A stretch of DNA of 25,107 nucleotides, from contig CAZEYT010000041.1 in assembly GCA_964516295.1 (NCBI GenBank), positions 1 to 25,107 of the forward strand, in the 5' to 3' direction. Each line of letters opens with the position of its first letter. The stretch's first letter is position 1. Under the pieces are notes generated by a model, which did no database searches, was not told where the DNA came from, and was given only the letters and a program-made list of their open reading frames with translations. This document shows positions 7,525 through 16,113 of the stretch, piece after piece. The translations under genes were made by a program, and so were the position numbers. The stretch comes from CAZEYT01 sp964516295 (GTDB lineage Bacteria; Verrucomicrobiota; Verrucomicrobiia; Chthoniobacterales; Terrimicrobiaceae).

Positions 7525-8265
7525 ATGAGGAAAAATCTCAGACAAGGCTTCTGGCAAACGGTCGGACGACACCCCTACGGCGTTCTGTTGGCGGCCCTGA
7601 CCCTCATGATGGCTCTGGCGCCATCGATCTCCTTCTTCGGAGAATTCACGAAGCTCTTTGAGGGAATGAGAACCCTCATGCCGTTGAGCCTCGTGGTCGT
7701 GGGCGCATCGATGCTCGCGCTCTGGCAACAGGCACGCCATCACGCGCTCCACATGCTCGCCGCCGGCATCGTCATCGTCGTCATCGCCCTCGGAAGTTTC
7801 ATCACCCACCGCGGGTGGGTTCTCCTTCAATTGGTGGTTCAGATTTTGTTTCTGGCCCGCGTGATGATGATCGTCATCCACTCGGTGTTCACGACCCGCG
7901 ACGTCACGGGAGACACGCTTTGCGGATCGGTCTGCGTCTATCTGCTCACGGGCGTGGTCTCCGGCCTGATTTTTGTTCTGATCGAGGTCTGCCTGCCCGG
8001 CAGCTTTCTGATCAGCGACTCGAATGTCGGTGCGGTCGCGCAGCAGGAGACCTTCATCAACGACCCCGGCTGGCTGCTCTACTTCAGCTTTGTCACGCTG
8101 ACCACGGTCGGCTACGGCGATGTCCTGCCGGCGACCAGCATCGCCCGGAGCAGCGCTGTTTTAGTCGCCGTGGCGGGACAGGTGCTGCTCATGGTGATGA
8201 TCGCCCGCCTCGTCGGCCTGCACGTCGTTCAGGCTGCGGAGCCGCCCAAGGACCCAGGTGCGTAA
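7525..8265 (+). CDS. Potassium-channel-like membrane protein (two-helix pore at the C-terminus)
   Basis: The product from ATG 7525 is 246 residues with six predicted membrane helices (about 17-34, 51-67, 76-92, 98-119, 132-156, 207-231). Before the last helix is a pore loop with the potassium selectivity filter TTVGYGD (193-199). The layout is like a six-helix K+ channel, but there is no row of regularly spaced Arg/Lys that would make helix 4 a voltage sensor. No RCK, cyclic-nucleotide or other regulatory domain follows the pore; the protein ends 15 residues after the last helix. K+ selectivity is inferred from the filter. An ATG at 7510 would add five residues. Its stop codon directly abuts that of the opposing gene. 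Confidence 0.82.
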   Translation: MRKNLRQGFWQTVGRHPYGVLLAALTLMMALAPSISFFGEFTKLFEGMRTLMPLSLVVVGASMLALWQQARHHALHMLAAGIVIVVIALGSFITHRGWVLLQLVVQILFLARVMMIVIHSVFTTRDVTGDTLCGSVCVYLLTGVVSGLIFVLIEVCLPGSFLISDSNVGAVAQQETFINDPGWLLYFSFVTLTTVGYGDVLPATSIARSSAVLVAVAGQVLLMVMIARLVGLHVVQAAEPPKDPGA

Positions 8266-9258
8266 TCAGACTTTCCAAAGCTGGAGAACGCGAAGGTAGT
8301 TCGCCCGCTCGAAAGCCGCAGGGTCCGGCGAATTGCGATGGCTCAGACATCCCCGCATCTCCGAGACGCTTGTGTAATCGTGCTCGACCATCCAGCGCAC
8401 GAAGTCCTTCGACAGGCTCTCGAGTGCCTGCGGACCGTGACGCAGGATCAGGGACACCAATTGCAGGACATCCGCTCCGGCCATAATTCCCTTGATGGCA
8501 TCGTGAAACTTGTGAACCCCGCCACTGAGCGCCAGCGAAGCCTGAACCTTCCCATGCAAAACAGCCATCCAGCGAAGGCGCAGGAGGAGTTCCGACGAAG
8601 TGGAGAGAAAGATTTTCGGCTCGACGCTGAGATCTTCGATGTCGAGATCGGGTTGGTAGAAACGGTTGAAGAGCACGAGTCCATCCACTCCCTCGCCCAC
8701 CAGAGTCGCAGCGAGGTGGGGAAGCGATGAGTAGAAGGGGGCCAGCTTGACCGCGAGGGGGATCGTGAGTTTTTCCCGCACGCCCGCGACGACTTCCAAA
8801 ATCCGATCCTCGACATCGGCGGCACTTTCCGTCACTTCGGTGGGAACATCATAGATATTGAGCTCCAAGGCATCCGCGCCCGCCTCCTGCATGAGCCTCG
8901 CATGGGAAACCCAACCGCCGGGAGTTCGTCCATTCAGCGAGCCGATGACGGGAATCCCAAGATGCTTTTTGAGGCGTCCGAGATGGTTGAGATACTCTTC
9001 CGGTCCCAGGGAATAATCGGCGGATTCGGGAAAATAGCTCAGGGCTTCGGCATAGGATTCCTCGAAGGGTTCGGTGATCACGGCAACAGCCGCGGACTCG
9101 CTCGTGAGTTGCTCCTCGAAAAGCGAATGCATCACCAATGCGGAGGCGCCGGCGTCCTCCAGGCGGCGGGCCATGTCGAGATCATCGCCGAGAGGCGAGG
9201 CTCCGATGACAAACGGGGATTTCAGCCGAAGGCCGAGGTATTGGGTTTCGAGGTTCAT
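8266..9258 (-). CDS. Dihydroorotate dehydrogenase-like flavoprotein coupled to PFOR
   Basis: This 330-residue protein has the DHOD-like TIM barrel: SPFVIGASPLG near the N-terminus (14-24), IPVIGSLNGRTPGGW (102-116), AGADALELNIYDVP (126-139), PLAVKLAPF (167-175) and LSGGVH (244-249), which should hold the FMN phosphate. In true dihydroorotate dehydrogenases the fourth motif reads N-x-S/C-x-P-N and carries the catalytic Cys or Ser; here it is NIYDVPT (134-140), with no Cys or Ser. So it is unlikely to make orotate. Proteins annotated 'dihydroorotate dehydrogenase-like' next to a single-chain PFOR are, from memory, seen in several phyla, but I know of no proven function. Its ATG overlaps the nifJ stop by four bases (ATGA), so the two are made together. 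FMN binding is inferred. Confidence 0.85.
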   Translation of the reverse strand: MNLETQYLGLRLKSPFVIGASPLGDDLDMARRLEDAGASALVMHSLFEEQLTSESAAVAVITEPFEESYAEALSYFPESADYSLGPEEYLNHLGRLKKHLGIPVIGSLNGRTPGGWVSHARLMQEAGADALELNIYDVPTEVTESAADVEDRILEVVAGVREKLTIPLAVKLAPFYSSLPHLAATLVGEGVDGLVLFNRFYQPDLDIEDLSVEPKIFLSTSSELLLRLRWMAVLHGKVQASLALSGGVHKFHDAIKGIMAGADVLQLVSLILRHGPQALESLSKDFVRWMVEHDYTSVSEMRGCLSHRNSPDPAAFERANYLRVLQLWKV

Positions 9259-12200
9259 GATTTTGCAGGAGTTTCGCTGTTTCCGTCGAGCGTCATGCGG
9301 CGGTAGGATTCGTAGCGGTCGCGGATGTTTTCCTGGGCTACGGCCGAGAGACGCGTTGCACGGTCCTTGTCGGTCGCCTCCAGAAACCGGTAACGGATTT
9401 CGTTTTCGGTGAACCGGGAGAGCGGGAGTTTGGGTGCCGGAGAATCCAGCACGAGCGCGCTTTGACCGGCCGCCCGGCGACGCGGGTCGTGACGGTAGAG
9501 CGGCCAGTACCCGGTTTCGACCGCCAGCTTTTGTTGATCGAGGCCGTTGGCGAGGTTGTAGCCATGCGCAATGCAGTGGCTGTAGGCAATGATCAACGAG
9601 GTGCCAGGGTAGGACTCCGCCTCGGCGAACGCCTTGACGGTCTGAGAATCTTTCCCGCCAAAGGCGACCCGGGCGACATAGACATCGCCATAGCTCATCG
9701 CATAGAGACCCAGATCTTTTTTCGCACGTCCTTTGCCAGAGGTGGCAAACTTCGCAACGGCCCCCATCGGCGTGGACTTCGACTGCTGTCCGCCGGTGTT
9801 CGAATACACTTCGGTATCCAAGACGAGGATGTTGACATTCTCGCCGAGCGACAGGATGTGATCGAGACCGCCGAACCCGATGTCATAGGCCCAGCCGTCG
9901 CCGCCGACGATCCAGACCGAGCGTTTGACCAGCGAATCGGCAAAGCGGTCGAGCCGCGCGCGCACCGCCTCGGGAACGTCACCCAACCGCCCGCGCAAAG
10001 CCGCCACACGGGCCCGCTGCGCCGCAATTCCGGCTTCGGTTGACTGGTCGGCCTCGAGAAGATCGCGAACAAAGTCCGCTCCGAGAGAATCGCCGAGCGT
10101 CGAGAGAATCTCACGGGCCTGGGTTTCCTGATCGCTTACAGAGAACCGGAGTCCGAGTCCGAACTCCGCATTGTCCTCGAACAGCGAATTCGCCCAAGCC
10201 GGACCGCGTCCGTCGCCATTCGTGCAATACGGCGTCGTCGGCAAATTCCCTCCGTAGATCGACGAACAGCCCGTGGCATTGGCAATGATCGCCCGGTCGC
10301 CGAACAGTTGGGACACAAGCTTCAAATAAGGAGTCTCCCCACAACCGACGCAGGCTCCCGAGAACTCGAAGAGCGGCGTGAAAAACTGACTGTCCTTCAC
10401 CAGATCGGGCTTGAGCCGGGCGCGATCCGGAACCGGCAGAGATTGGAAGAAATCGAAATTCTTCCGCTCACGTTCACGAAGTGGAGCCTGCGGGGCGGGA
10501 TCGAGGGCTTTGTGACGGGCATTCGTTTTATCCTTGGCCGGGCAAACATTGATGCAAAGGCGGCAACCGGTGCAATCCTCCGGGGCGACTTGGATCGTGT
10601 AGCGCTGGTCCTTGAGCTCCGGCGAGCGGAATGGCACCGACAGAAAATCTTCCGGCGCTCCGGCGAGGGCCGACTCGGGGTAGTATTTGGCCCGGATCGC
10701 CGCATGCGGACAGACGAGCACGCACTTGTTGCATTGGATGCAGAGGGCGGCATCCCACACCGGGATCTCCTGCGCGAGGTTTCGCTTTTCCCAGTGACTG
10801 GTGCCGGTCGGCCAAACACCGTCCGGCGGAAACGCACTGACCGGCAGAGCATCGCCCCGACCCGAAAGAAGCGTCCCACAGACATCCCGAACAAAATCCG
10901 GCGCTTCGAGCGGAATCGCGAGCGGACTCGGACGTGTGGCCGTGGCAGCATCGGGAACGTGAACCTCCCGCACACCTTCCACCGCCTGATCCACGGCGGC
11001 CCAATTCTTCTGCACGAGATCCGCTCCTTTTCGAGCGTAGGTTTTTTCAATCGCTCCCTTGATCTCCGAGAGGGCCTGATCCAGCGGAAGAATGTCGCTC
11101 AATACAAAATACGCCACTTGCATGATCGTATTGATGCGGGCTCCCATGCCTGTTTGGCGTGCGATTCGATAGGCGTCGATGACGTAGAACCGAAGTTTCT
11201 TGGCGATGATTTGTTCCTGAATCTCCCGTGAGAGGTGATCCCAGGCGGTCTCCGCGGGGTGCGGCGTGTTGAGCAGGAAAATCGCTTCGTCTCTCGCGGC
11301 CTCGAGGACGGGTTGTTGTTCGAGCAAGTGGTATTGATGACACCCGACGAAGTCTGCGCCGCTCACGAGGTAGGGCGCACGAATCGGATCCTCGCCAAAT
11401 CGCAGGTGTGAGACCGTCACCGCACCCGCTTTCTTGGAGTCGTAAACAAAATACGCCTGGGCGTGGAGGCCCAGCTTTTTGGCGATGATTTTGATCGTGT
11501 TCTTGTTTGCGCCCACCGTGCCATCGGATCCAAGACCGAAGAAAACGGCTTGATTGAAGCGCGAGCCGGGAAGTCGGAACTCCGGCTCATACCGCAATGA
11601 AAGTCCGCTGATGTCGTCCTCGATTCCAACGGTAAACGACGTCTTCGGCTTGGTGGCATTTCCTTCTTCCAGCACCGCACGGGCCATGGAAGGCGTGAAT
11701 TCCTTCGAAGCCAGGCCGAACCGCCCACCCGTGACCCGCGGGAGATGATCCCAGCGCTTCGCGCCCTGAGTGAGGACCGTCGTGGCGACGTCGAGGAAAA
11801 GCGGCTCGCCGGGAGCGCCGGGCTCCTTGGTTCGATCAAGAACCGTGATATGCCGCACAGACGCGGGGAGGGTCTGGAGAAACGTCCAGGCATCGAACGG
11901 CCGATAAAGCCGCACCTGTAGAACGCCGACCCGGGCACCCTTCGCATTCATCCAAGCCGCTGTTTGGCGGAGCGTTTCCCCCGCGGACCCCATGACCACC
12001 ACAACATGCTGCGCGTCGGGAGCGCCTTCATATTCAAAAAGCCGGTAGGCCCGGCCGGTTTTCTCGGCGAAGCGGTCCATGGCCTCCTGCACGATTCCCG
12101 GAACGGCGGCGTAAAACGGATTGACCGCCTCGCGCGCTTGGAAATACGCATCCGGATTCTGCGCGGTGCCACGCAAAGTGGGGTGATCGGGCGTCATGGC

Positions 12201-12827
12201 ACGCCGGGCGTGGGCGTGGATGTCGTCCTCGTTCATCATCGCGTGGAGAACGGCCTCATCGATGACCTCCAGATCATTGATCTCATGGGAAGTCCGGAAG
12301 CCGTCAAAGAAATGCAGAAACGGCACCCGCGCCCGCAGCGTCGAGGCATGGGCAATGCAGGCCAGATCATGGGCCTCCTGCACGCTCGCCGACGAGAGAA
12401 GCGCAAACCCGGTTTGGCGAACGCCCATTACGTCCGAATGGTCACCGAATATCGACAGCGCATGGGTGGCCAGCGAGCGGGCGGTCACGTGCATGCAGAA
12501 CGGGATCAGTTGTCCGGCCAGTTTGTACATGATCGGGATCATGAGGAGGAGCCCCTGCGAGGCGGTGAACGTGGTGGCGAGCGAGCCGCCCTGAAGCATC
12601 CCGTGCACGGCACCGGCCACTCCGGCTTCGGACTGCATTTCGACCATCCGCGGCACGTGTCCCCAGAGGTTCGGTTTTTTCTTTGCCACCCATTCATCGG
12701 CAAACTCCCCCATCGGCGTCGAGGGGGTGATCGGGTAAATGGCTATGGTTTCACTGAGGGAATAGGCCACCAAAGCCGCTGCTTCGTTGCCGTCCAAACT
12801 GCGCCGGGCGCTTCCGTTTTTCTGCAT
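9255..12827 (-). CDS. nifJ: Pyruvate:ferredoxin (flavodoxin) oxidoreductase, single-chain
   Basis: PFOR oxidises pyruvate and CoA to acetyl-CoA and CO2 and passes electrons to ferredoxin or flavodoxin, a reaction of low-oxygen metabolism. From ATG 12827 the chain is 1190 residues, the normal size. It has the N-terminal pyrimidine domain YPITPSTPMGE (31-41) and the GLGSDGTVGANKNT gamma domain (about 431-444). Two ferredoxin-type clusters sit at Cys696/699/702/706 and Cys752/755/758/762. The TPP domain has the third cluster at Cys826/829/854/1085 and GDGWAYDIG...NTGGQQSKSTP (from 977). All cluster ligands are present. An ATG at 12857 would add ten residues, but a promoter-like element and palindrome cover that segment, and family homology (DGNEAA) starts soon after 12827. 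It is coupled to the DHOD-like gene by ATGA. Confidence 0.95.
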   Translation of the reverse strand: MQKNGSARRSLDGNEAAALVAYSLSETIAIYPITPSTPMGEFADEWVAKKKPNLWGHVPRMVEMQSEAGVAGAVHGMLQGGSLATTFTASQGLLLMIPIMYKLAGQLIPFCMHVTARSLATHALSIFGDHSDVMGVRQTGFALLSSASVQEAHDLACIAHASTLRARVPFLHFFDGFRTSHEINDLEVIDEAVLHAMMNEDDIHAHARRAMTPDHPTLRGTAQNPDAYFQAREAVNPFYAAVPGIVQEAMDRFAEKTGRAYRLFEYEGAPDAQHVVVVMGSAGETLRQTAAWMNAKGARVGVLQVRLYRPFDAWTFLQTLPASVRHITVLDRTKEPGAPGEPLFLDVATTVLTQGAKRWDHLPRVTGGRFGLASKEFTPSMARAVLEEGNATKPKTSFTVGIEDDISGLSLRYEPEFRLPGSRFNQAVFFGLGSDGTVGANKNTIKIIAKKLGLHAQAYFVYDSKKAGAVTVSHLRFGEDPIRAPYLVSGADFVGCHQYHLLEQQPVLEAARDEAIFLLNTPHPAETAWDHLSREIQEQIIAKKLRFYVIDAYRIARQTGMGARINTIMQVAYFVLSDILPLDQALSEIKGAIEKTYARKGADLVQKNWAAVDQAVEGVREVHVPDAATATRPSPLAIPLEAPDFVRDVCGTLLSGRGDALPVSAFPPDGVWPTGTSHWEKRNLAQEIPVWDAALCIQCNKCVLVCPHAAIRAKYYPESALAGAPEDFLSVPFRSPELKDQRYTIQVAPEDCTGCRLCINVCPAKDKTNARHKALDPAPQAPLRERERKNFDFFQSLPVPDRARLKPDLVKDSQFFTPLFEFSGACVGCGETPYLKLVSQLFGDRAIIANATGCSSIYGGNLPTTPYCTNGDGRGPAWANSLFEDNAEFGLGLRFSVSDQETQAREILSTLGDSLGADFVRDLLEADQSTEAGIAAQRARVAALRGRLGDVPEAVRARLDRFADSLVKRSVWIVGGDGWAYDIGFGGLDHILSLGENVNILVLDTEVYSNTGGQQSKSTPMGAVAKFATSGKGRAKKDLGLYAMSYGDVYVARVAFGGKDSQTVKAFAEAESYPGTSLIIAYSHCIAHGYNLANGLDQQKLAVETGYWPLYRHDPRRRAAGQSALVLDSPAPKLPLSRFTENEIRYRFLEATDKDRATRLSAVAQENIRDRYESYRRMTLDGNSETPAKS

Positions 12828-12832
12828 GTCTG

Positions 12833-12862
12833 TATTAGCAATGCTAATAAGAGCCATGTAAA
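12833..12862 (-). promoter_or_regulatory. Candidate nifJ promoter with overlapping operator palindrome
   Basis: On the minus strand TTTACA (12857-12862; five of six bases) is followed after exactly 17 bases by GCTAAT (12834-12839; four of six), and the nifJ ATG begins six bases later. That would place the transcript start at or near the ATG itself. A perfect inverted repeat, TATTAGC-AAT-GCTAATA (12833-12849), covers the -10 box and its upstream flank, where a repressor could block polymerase. It does not match the Rex, FNR or CIRCE consensus as I know them, so the regulator is unknown. Confidence 0.45.
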
Positions 12863-12935
12863 GCCCTGCACGGGACGCGCCTCCCCCGAAATAGGGAAAC
12901 CAATGACTTGAAGCAAATTTTTGCCGACTGAGGCG

Positions 12936-14345
12936 CTACGGGCGCGTCATTTTCTCTGCAACGACCCACTGGTCAAACTGCTCGGGACTGACGAATCCCA
13001 GACGGGTCGCGGCTTCTTTAAGGCCCGTCTTTTCCTTGTGGGCCTTCTTCGCAATCTGTGCCGCCTTGTCGTAGCCGATATGCGGATTGAGCGCCGTGAC
13101 CAGCATGAGGGAGTCGTTCACATACCCCGCAATTCTCTCGCGGTTGGGTTCAATGCCGACCGCACAATGTTCGTCAAACGACCGGCAGCCATCGGCCAGC
13201 AGACGGGCGGAGTGGAGGAAATTGTGAATGATGACGGGCTTGAAAACGTTGAGCTCGAAATTCCCCTGCGACGCGGCGATGCCGATGGCAGAATCGTTTC
13301 CCATGACCTGAACCGCGATCATTGTGATGGCTTCGCTTTGGGTGGGATTCACTTTGCCCGGCATGATCGATGAGCCGGGTTCATTCTCGGGAATGGTGAG
13401 CTCGCCCAGTCCGCAACGGGGTCCGGAAGCGAGCCAGCGGATGTCGTTGCCGATTTTCATGAGGGCACAAGCCAGAGCCTTGAGCGCGCCGCTCGCGATG
13501 ACAAATTCGTTATGAGCGGAAAGCGCGGCGAACTTGTTCGGGGCCGAGATGAACGGCTGTCCGGTGATTTGCGCGATGTAAGCAGCCGCCCGGTCACCAA
13601 ATTCCGGGTGCGCGTTGAGTCCCGTGCCCACGGCGGTTCCACCGATGGCGAGTGAGCGGAGACCGGTCAAAGAGGCTTCGATGGCTTCCGAGGCTTGATC
13701 CAGAAGGGCGACGTAACCGGAAAATTCCTGCCCGAGCGTGAGCGGTGTGGCATCCTGGAGGTGCGTGCGGCCGATTTTCACAATGTCGGAAAACGCAGCG
13801 GCTTTGGCGTGGAGGGTGGCCCGCAATAGCGCGACGGCCGGGAGGAGATTTTCAACGAGCACCATTGCTGCCGCTATCGACATTGCCGTCGGGAAGGTGT
13901 CGTTCGAGGACTGCGACATGTTCACATCGTCGTTGGGGTGAACTGGCGTTTTCGAGCCACGGGATCCCCCGGCAAGTTCAATCGCGCGGTTGGAGATCAC
14001 CTCGTTGGCGTTCATGTTGCTTTGCGTTCCCGAGCCCGTCTGCCAAATGCGCAGGGGAAAGTGATCGTCAAGCCGGCCGTCGATCACTTCGTCGGCCGCG
14101 CGGGCAATGAGGTCGCACTTCTCCGACGGCAACTTTTCGAGGTCACGATTGGCTAGCGCCGCGGCTTTTTTGAGAATGCCCAGAGCCTTGATCAGTTCCG
14201 GAGGCTTGGTGTCGTTGCCGATGTGAAAGTGGACGAGCGACCTCGCCGTCTGCGCGCCCCAATAGGCGTCGTGAGGAACGGGGATCGCCCCCATCGAGTC
14301 GGTTTCCAAACGGTGAGTCGCGGGGTCGTGGATCGGGGTATTCAT
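12936..14345 (-). CDS. fumC: Class II fumarate hydratase
   Basis: FumC hydrates fumarate to L-malate in the TCA cycle without an iron-sulfur cluster, so it withstands oxygen. From ATG 14345 the protein is 469 residues, against 467 for E. coli FumC. It shows TGSGTQSNMNANEV (103-116), VNMSQSSNDTFP (141-152), GRTHLQDATPLTLGQE (192-207, catalytic His195) and the superfamily signature GSSIMPGKVNP (324-334) with the loop serine. GTAVGTGLNAHP (237-248) favours fumarase over aspartase or argininosuccinate lyase. An upstream start at 14462 would add 39 residues unlike any FumC and overlap the class I fumarase. The Shine-Dalgarno match is weak (AGGA, 11 bases upstream). Confidence 0.95.
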   Translation of the reverse strand: MNTPIHDPATHRLETDSMGAIPVPHDAYWGAQTARSLVHFHIGNDTKPPELIKALGILKKAAALANRDLEKLPSEKCDLIARAADEVIDGRLDDHFPLRIWQTGSGTQSNMNANEVISNRAIELAGGSRGSKTPVHPNDDVNMSQSSNDTFPTAMSIAAAMVLVENLLPAVALLRATLHAKAAAFSDIVKIGRTHLQDATPLTLGQEFSGYVALLDQASEAIEASLTGLRSLAIGGTAVGTGLNAHPEFGDRAAAYIAQITGQPFISAPNKFAALSAHNEFVIASGALKALACALMKIGNDIRWLASGPRCGLGELTIPENEPGSSIMPGKVNPTQSEAITMIAVQVMGNDSAIGIAASQGNFELNVFKPVIIHNFLHSARLLADGCRSFDEHCAVGIEPNRERIAGYVNDSLMLVTALNPHIGYDKAAQIAKKAHKEKTGLKEAATRLGFVSPEQFDQWVVAEKMTRP

Positions 14346-14418
14346 CGGAAGGAAAATCCTACCGTCGCGCAGACCGCGGCGGGGTGCCAGCGAAATCCCG
14401 GATTGATCCCGTCCTTGT

Positions 14419-14446
14419 TTGCTGCCAGTATCAGAAAAACTAATAT
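14419..14446 (+). promoter_or_regulatory. Candidate promoter of class I fumarase
   Basis: TTGCTG (14419-14424) and TAATAT (14441-14446) are 16 bases apart, and the ATG follows the -10 by eight bases. Both boxes are imperfect (three and four of six). A TTGTTT four bases further left is an alternative -35 with a long spacer. Confidence 0.3.
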
Positions 14447-14454
14447 CACCCGCC

Positions 14455-16104
14455 ATGTCCAAAATGCCGCCCGCCTTTCGCTATCAAAAACCCTTCCCCC
14501 TCGGTCCGGATTCCACCGAATACCGTCATGTGACCGGCGAGTTTGTATCGGTCGGTGAGTTTGAAGGACAGCCGGTGCTGAAGATCGAGCCGGCGGCGCT
14601 GACCCACCTTGCGGAGGTGGCGATGCGGGATGTTTCGTTTTTGCTCCGCCCGGCGCATCTGGCCCAGGTCGCTGCCATTTTGGACGATCCGGAGGCGAGT
14701 GAGAACGACCGGACGGTCGCGCTGACCATGCTTCGAAACGCGGAAGTTTCCGCACAAGGCGTGCTGCCGTTTTGTCAGGATACGGGAACGGCGACGGTCG
14801 TTGCGAAGAAAGGCCAGCGCGTTTGGACCGGCGGCGGGGACGACGAAGCGATTTCGCGGGGGATTTACAATACCTACACGACCGAAAATCTCCGCTACTC
14901 GCAGACCGCTGCCCTGAACATGTATGACGAGGTCAACACCGGCACGAACCTGCCCGCGCAGATCGACATCCTGGCGGTCGATGGTGACTCTTATGATTTT
15001 CTCTTCGTGGCCAAGGGCGGCGGCTCGGCGAACAAGACATATCTCTATCAGGAGACCAAAGCGCTGTTGAATCCCAAGAGCTTGGAAAAGTTTCTCGTCG
15101 AGAAAATACAAAGCCTCGGAACTGCGGCCTGTCCGCCGTATCATCTTGTCTTCGTGATAGGCGGCACCTCGGCCGAGGCGTGCTTGAAGACGGTGAAACT
15201 GGCGAGCACGAAGTACTTGGATGCCCTCCCGACGGAAGGTAACGAACTCGGCCAGGCCTTCCGCGATATCGAGTTGGAAAACCGACTGCTCCAAGCGGCC
15301 CACGCCAGCGGGATCGGCGCGCAGTTCGGTGGCAAATACTTTGCGCTGGATGTGCGTGTGATCCGCCTGCCGCGCCATGGAGCGTCATGCCCGGTGGGCA
15401 TGGGCGTGTCGTGTTCTGCGGACCGAAACATCCGGGCCCGCATCGACCGGGACGGCCTTTGGGTCGAGCGCCTTGAAACAAATCCGGGCCGATTCATTCC
15501 CGATCAGTTCCGCAAAGCCTCGGCCAAGAAGCGGGTGAAGATCGACTTGGACCGTCCGATGCCGGAAATTCTGGCCGAGCTTTCCAAGCACCCGGTGACG
15601 ACCCAGTTGGAGCTGACCGGGACGATTATTGTGGCCCGCGATATCGCGCATGCAAAGCTGAAGGAGCGCCTCGACAGCGGTGCCGGGCTGCCGGATTATT
15701 TCAAGAATCACCCGGTCTATTACGCCGGCCCGGCCAAAACGCCAAAGGGTCTTCCATCGGGTTCCTTCGGGCCGACCACGGCGGGTCGCATGGACAGTTA
15801 CGTGAATTTGTTTCAATCCCAAGGCGGCTCGATGATCATGATTGCCAAGGGAAATCGCAGCAAGCAGGTCACCGAGTCCTGCGCGGCGCACGGAGGATTT
15901 TACCTTGGTTCCATCGGAGGCCCGGCAGCGATTTTGGCCAAGGAAAACATTCGCCATGTCGAACTGCTCGAGTATCCCGAACTGGGGATGGAGGCGGTCT
16001 GGAAAATCGACGTTGTGGATTTTCCGGCGTTCATTTTGGTGGACGACAAGGGCAACGATTTCTTTGAGCAGATCAAAGACTGCCAAGGCTGCGCGGCGAA
16101 GTAG
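14455..16104 (+). CDS. fumA: Class I (iron-sulfur) fumarate hydratase, FumA/FumB type
   Basis: This single-chain class I fumarase hydrates fumarate with a labile [4Fe-4S] cluster, and is fast but oxygen-sensitive. From ATG 14455 it has 549 residues, one more than E. coli FumA as I recall. The three cluster cysteines fall at Cys107 (LPFCQDTG), Cys226 (GTAACPPYH) and Cys320 (MGVSCSADR), each two positions after the E. coli ligands 105, 224 and 318. Other marks are GGGSANKTYLYQ (188-199), VIGGTSAEACLK (234-245) and the C-terminal AGRMDSYVNLFQSQGGSM (443-460). The N-terminal alpha and C-terminal beta domains are fused, as in FumA/B; fumA and fumB cannot be told apart by sequence alone. It runs divergent from fumC and ends nine bases from lpxA. 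Start chosen because 14419 would add 12 unrelated residues. Confidence 0.93.
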   Translation: MSKMPPAFRYQKPFPLGPDSTEYRHVTGEFVSVGEFEGQPVLKIEPAALTHLAEVAMRDVSFLLRPAHLAQVAAILDDPEASENDRTVALTMLRNAEVSAQGVLPFCQDTGTATVVAKKGQRVWTGGGDDEAISRGIYNTYTTENLRYSQTAALNMYDEVNTGTNLPAQIDILAVDGDSYDFLFVAKGGGSANKTYLYQETKALLNPKSLEKFLVEKIQSLGTAACPPYHLVFVIGGTSAEACLKTVKLASTKYLDALPTEGNELGQAFRDIELENRLLQAAHASGIGAQFGGKYFALDVRVIRLPRHGASCPVGMGVSCSADRNIRARIDRDGLWVERLETNPGRFIPDQFRKASAKKRVKIDLDRPMPEILAELSKHPVTTQLELTGTIIVARDIAHAKLKERLDSGAGLPDYFKNHPVYYAGPAKTPKGLPSGSFGPTTAGRMDSYVNLFQSQGGSMIMIAKGNRSKQVTESCAAHGGFYLGSIGGPAAILAKENIRHVELLEYPELGMEAVWKIDVVDFPAFILVDDKGNDFFEQIKDCQGCAAK

Positions 16105-16113
16105 CGGCGCGGT

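Noticed and set aside
8266..9258. Calling this gene pyrD
   Set aside because: The catalytic Cys/Ser motif is missing and the context is PFOR, not pyrimidine synthesis.
10308..11231. 307-codon plus-strand frame opposite nifJ, and others opposite atpA, radC/ispB and atpB
   Set aside because: Long antisense frames are normal opposite high-GC genes; none has recognisable motifs or a plausible start.
12833..12849. CIRCE (HrcA) or FNR site in front of nifJ
   Set aside because: The half-site TTAGC recalls CIRCE, but the nine-base spacer and CACTC half are missing, and TTGAT-N4-ATCAA is not present.
12828..12857. Upstream ATG of nifJ adding ten residues, with AGGG before it
   Set aside because: The segment overlaps a promoter-like element and palindrome, and homology to PFOR begins soon after the second ATG. 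It remains possible if transcription starts further upstream.
14346..14462. N-terminal extension of fumC from 14462
   Set aside because: It would overlap the class I fumarase start and adds 39 residues absent from FumC proteins.
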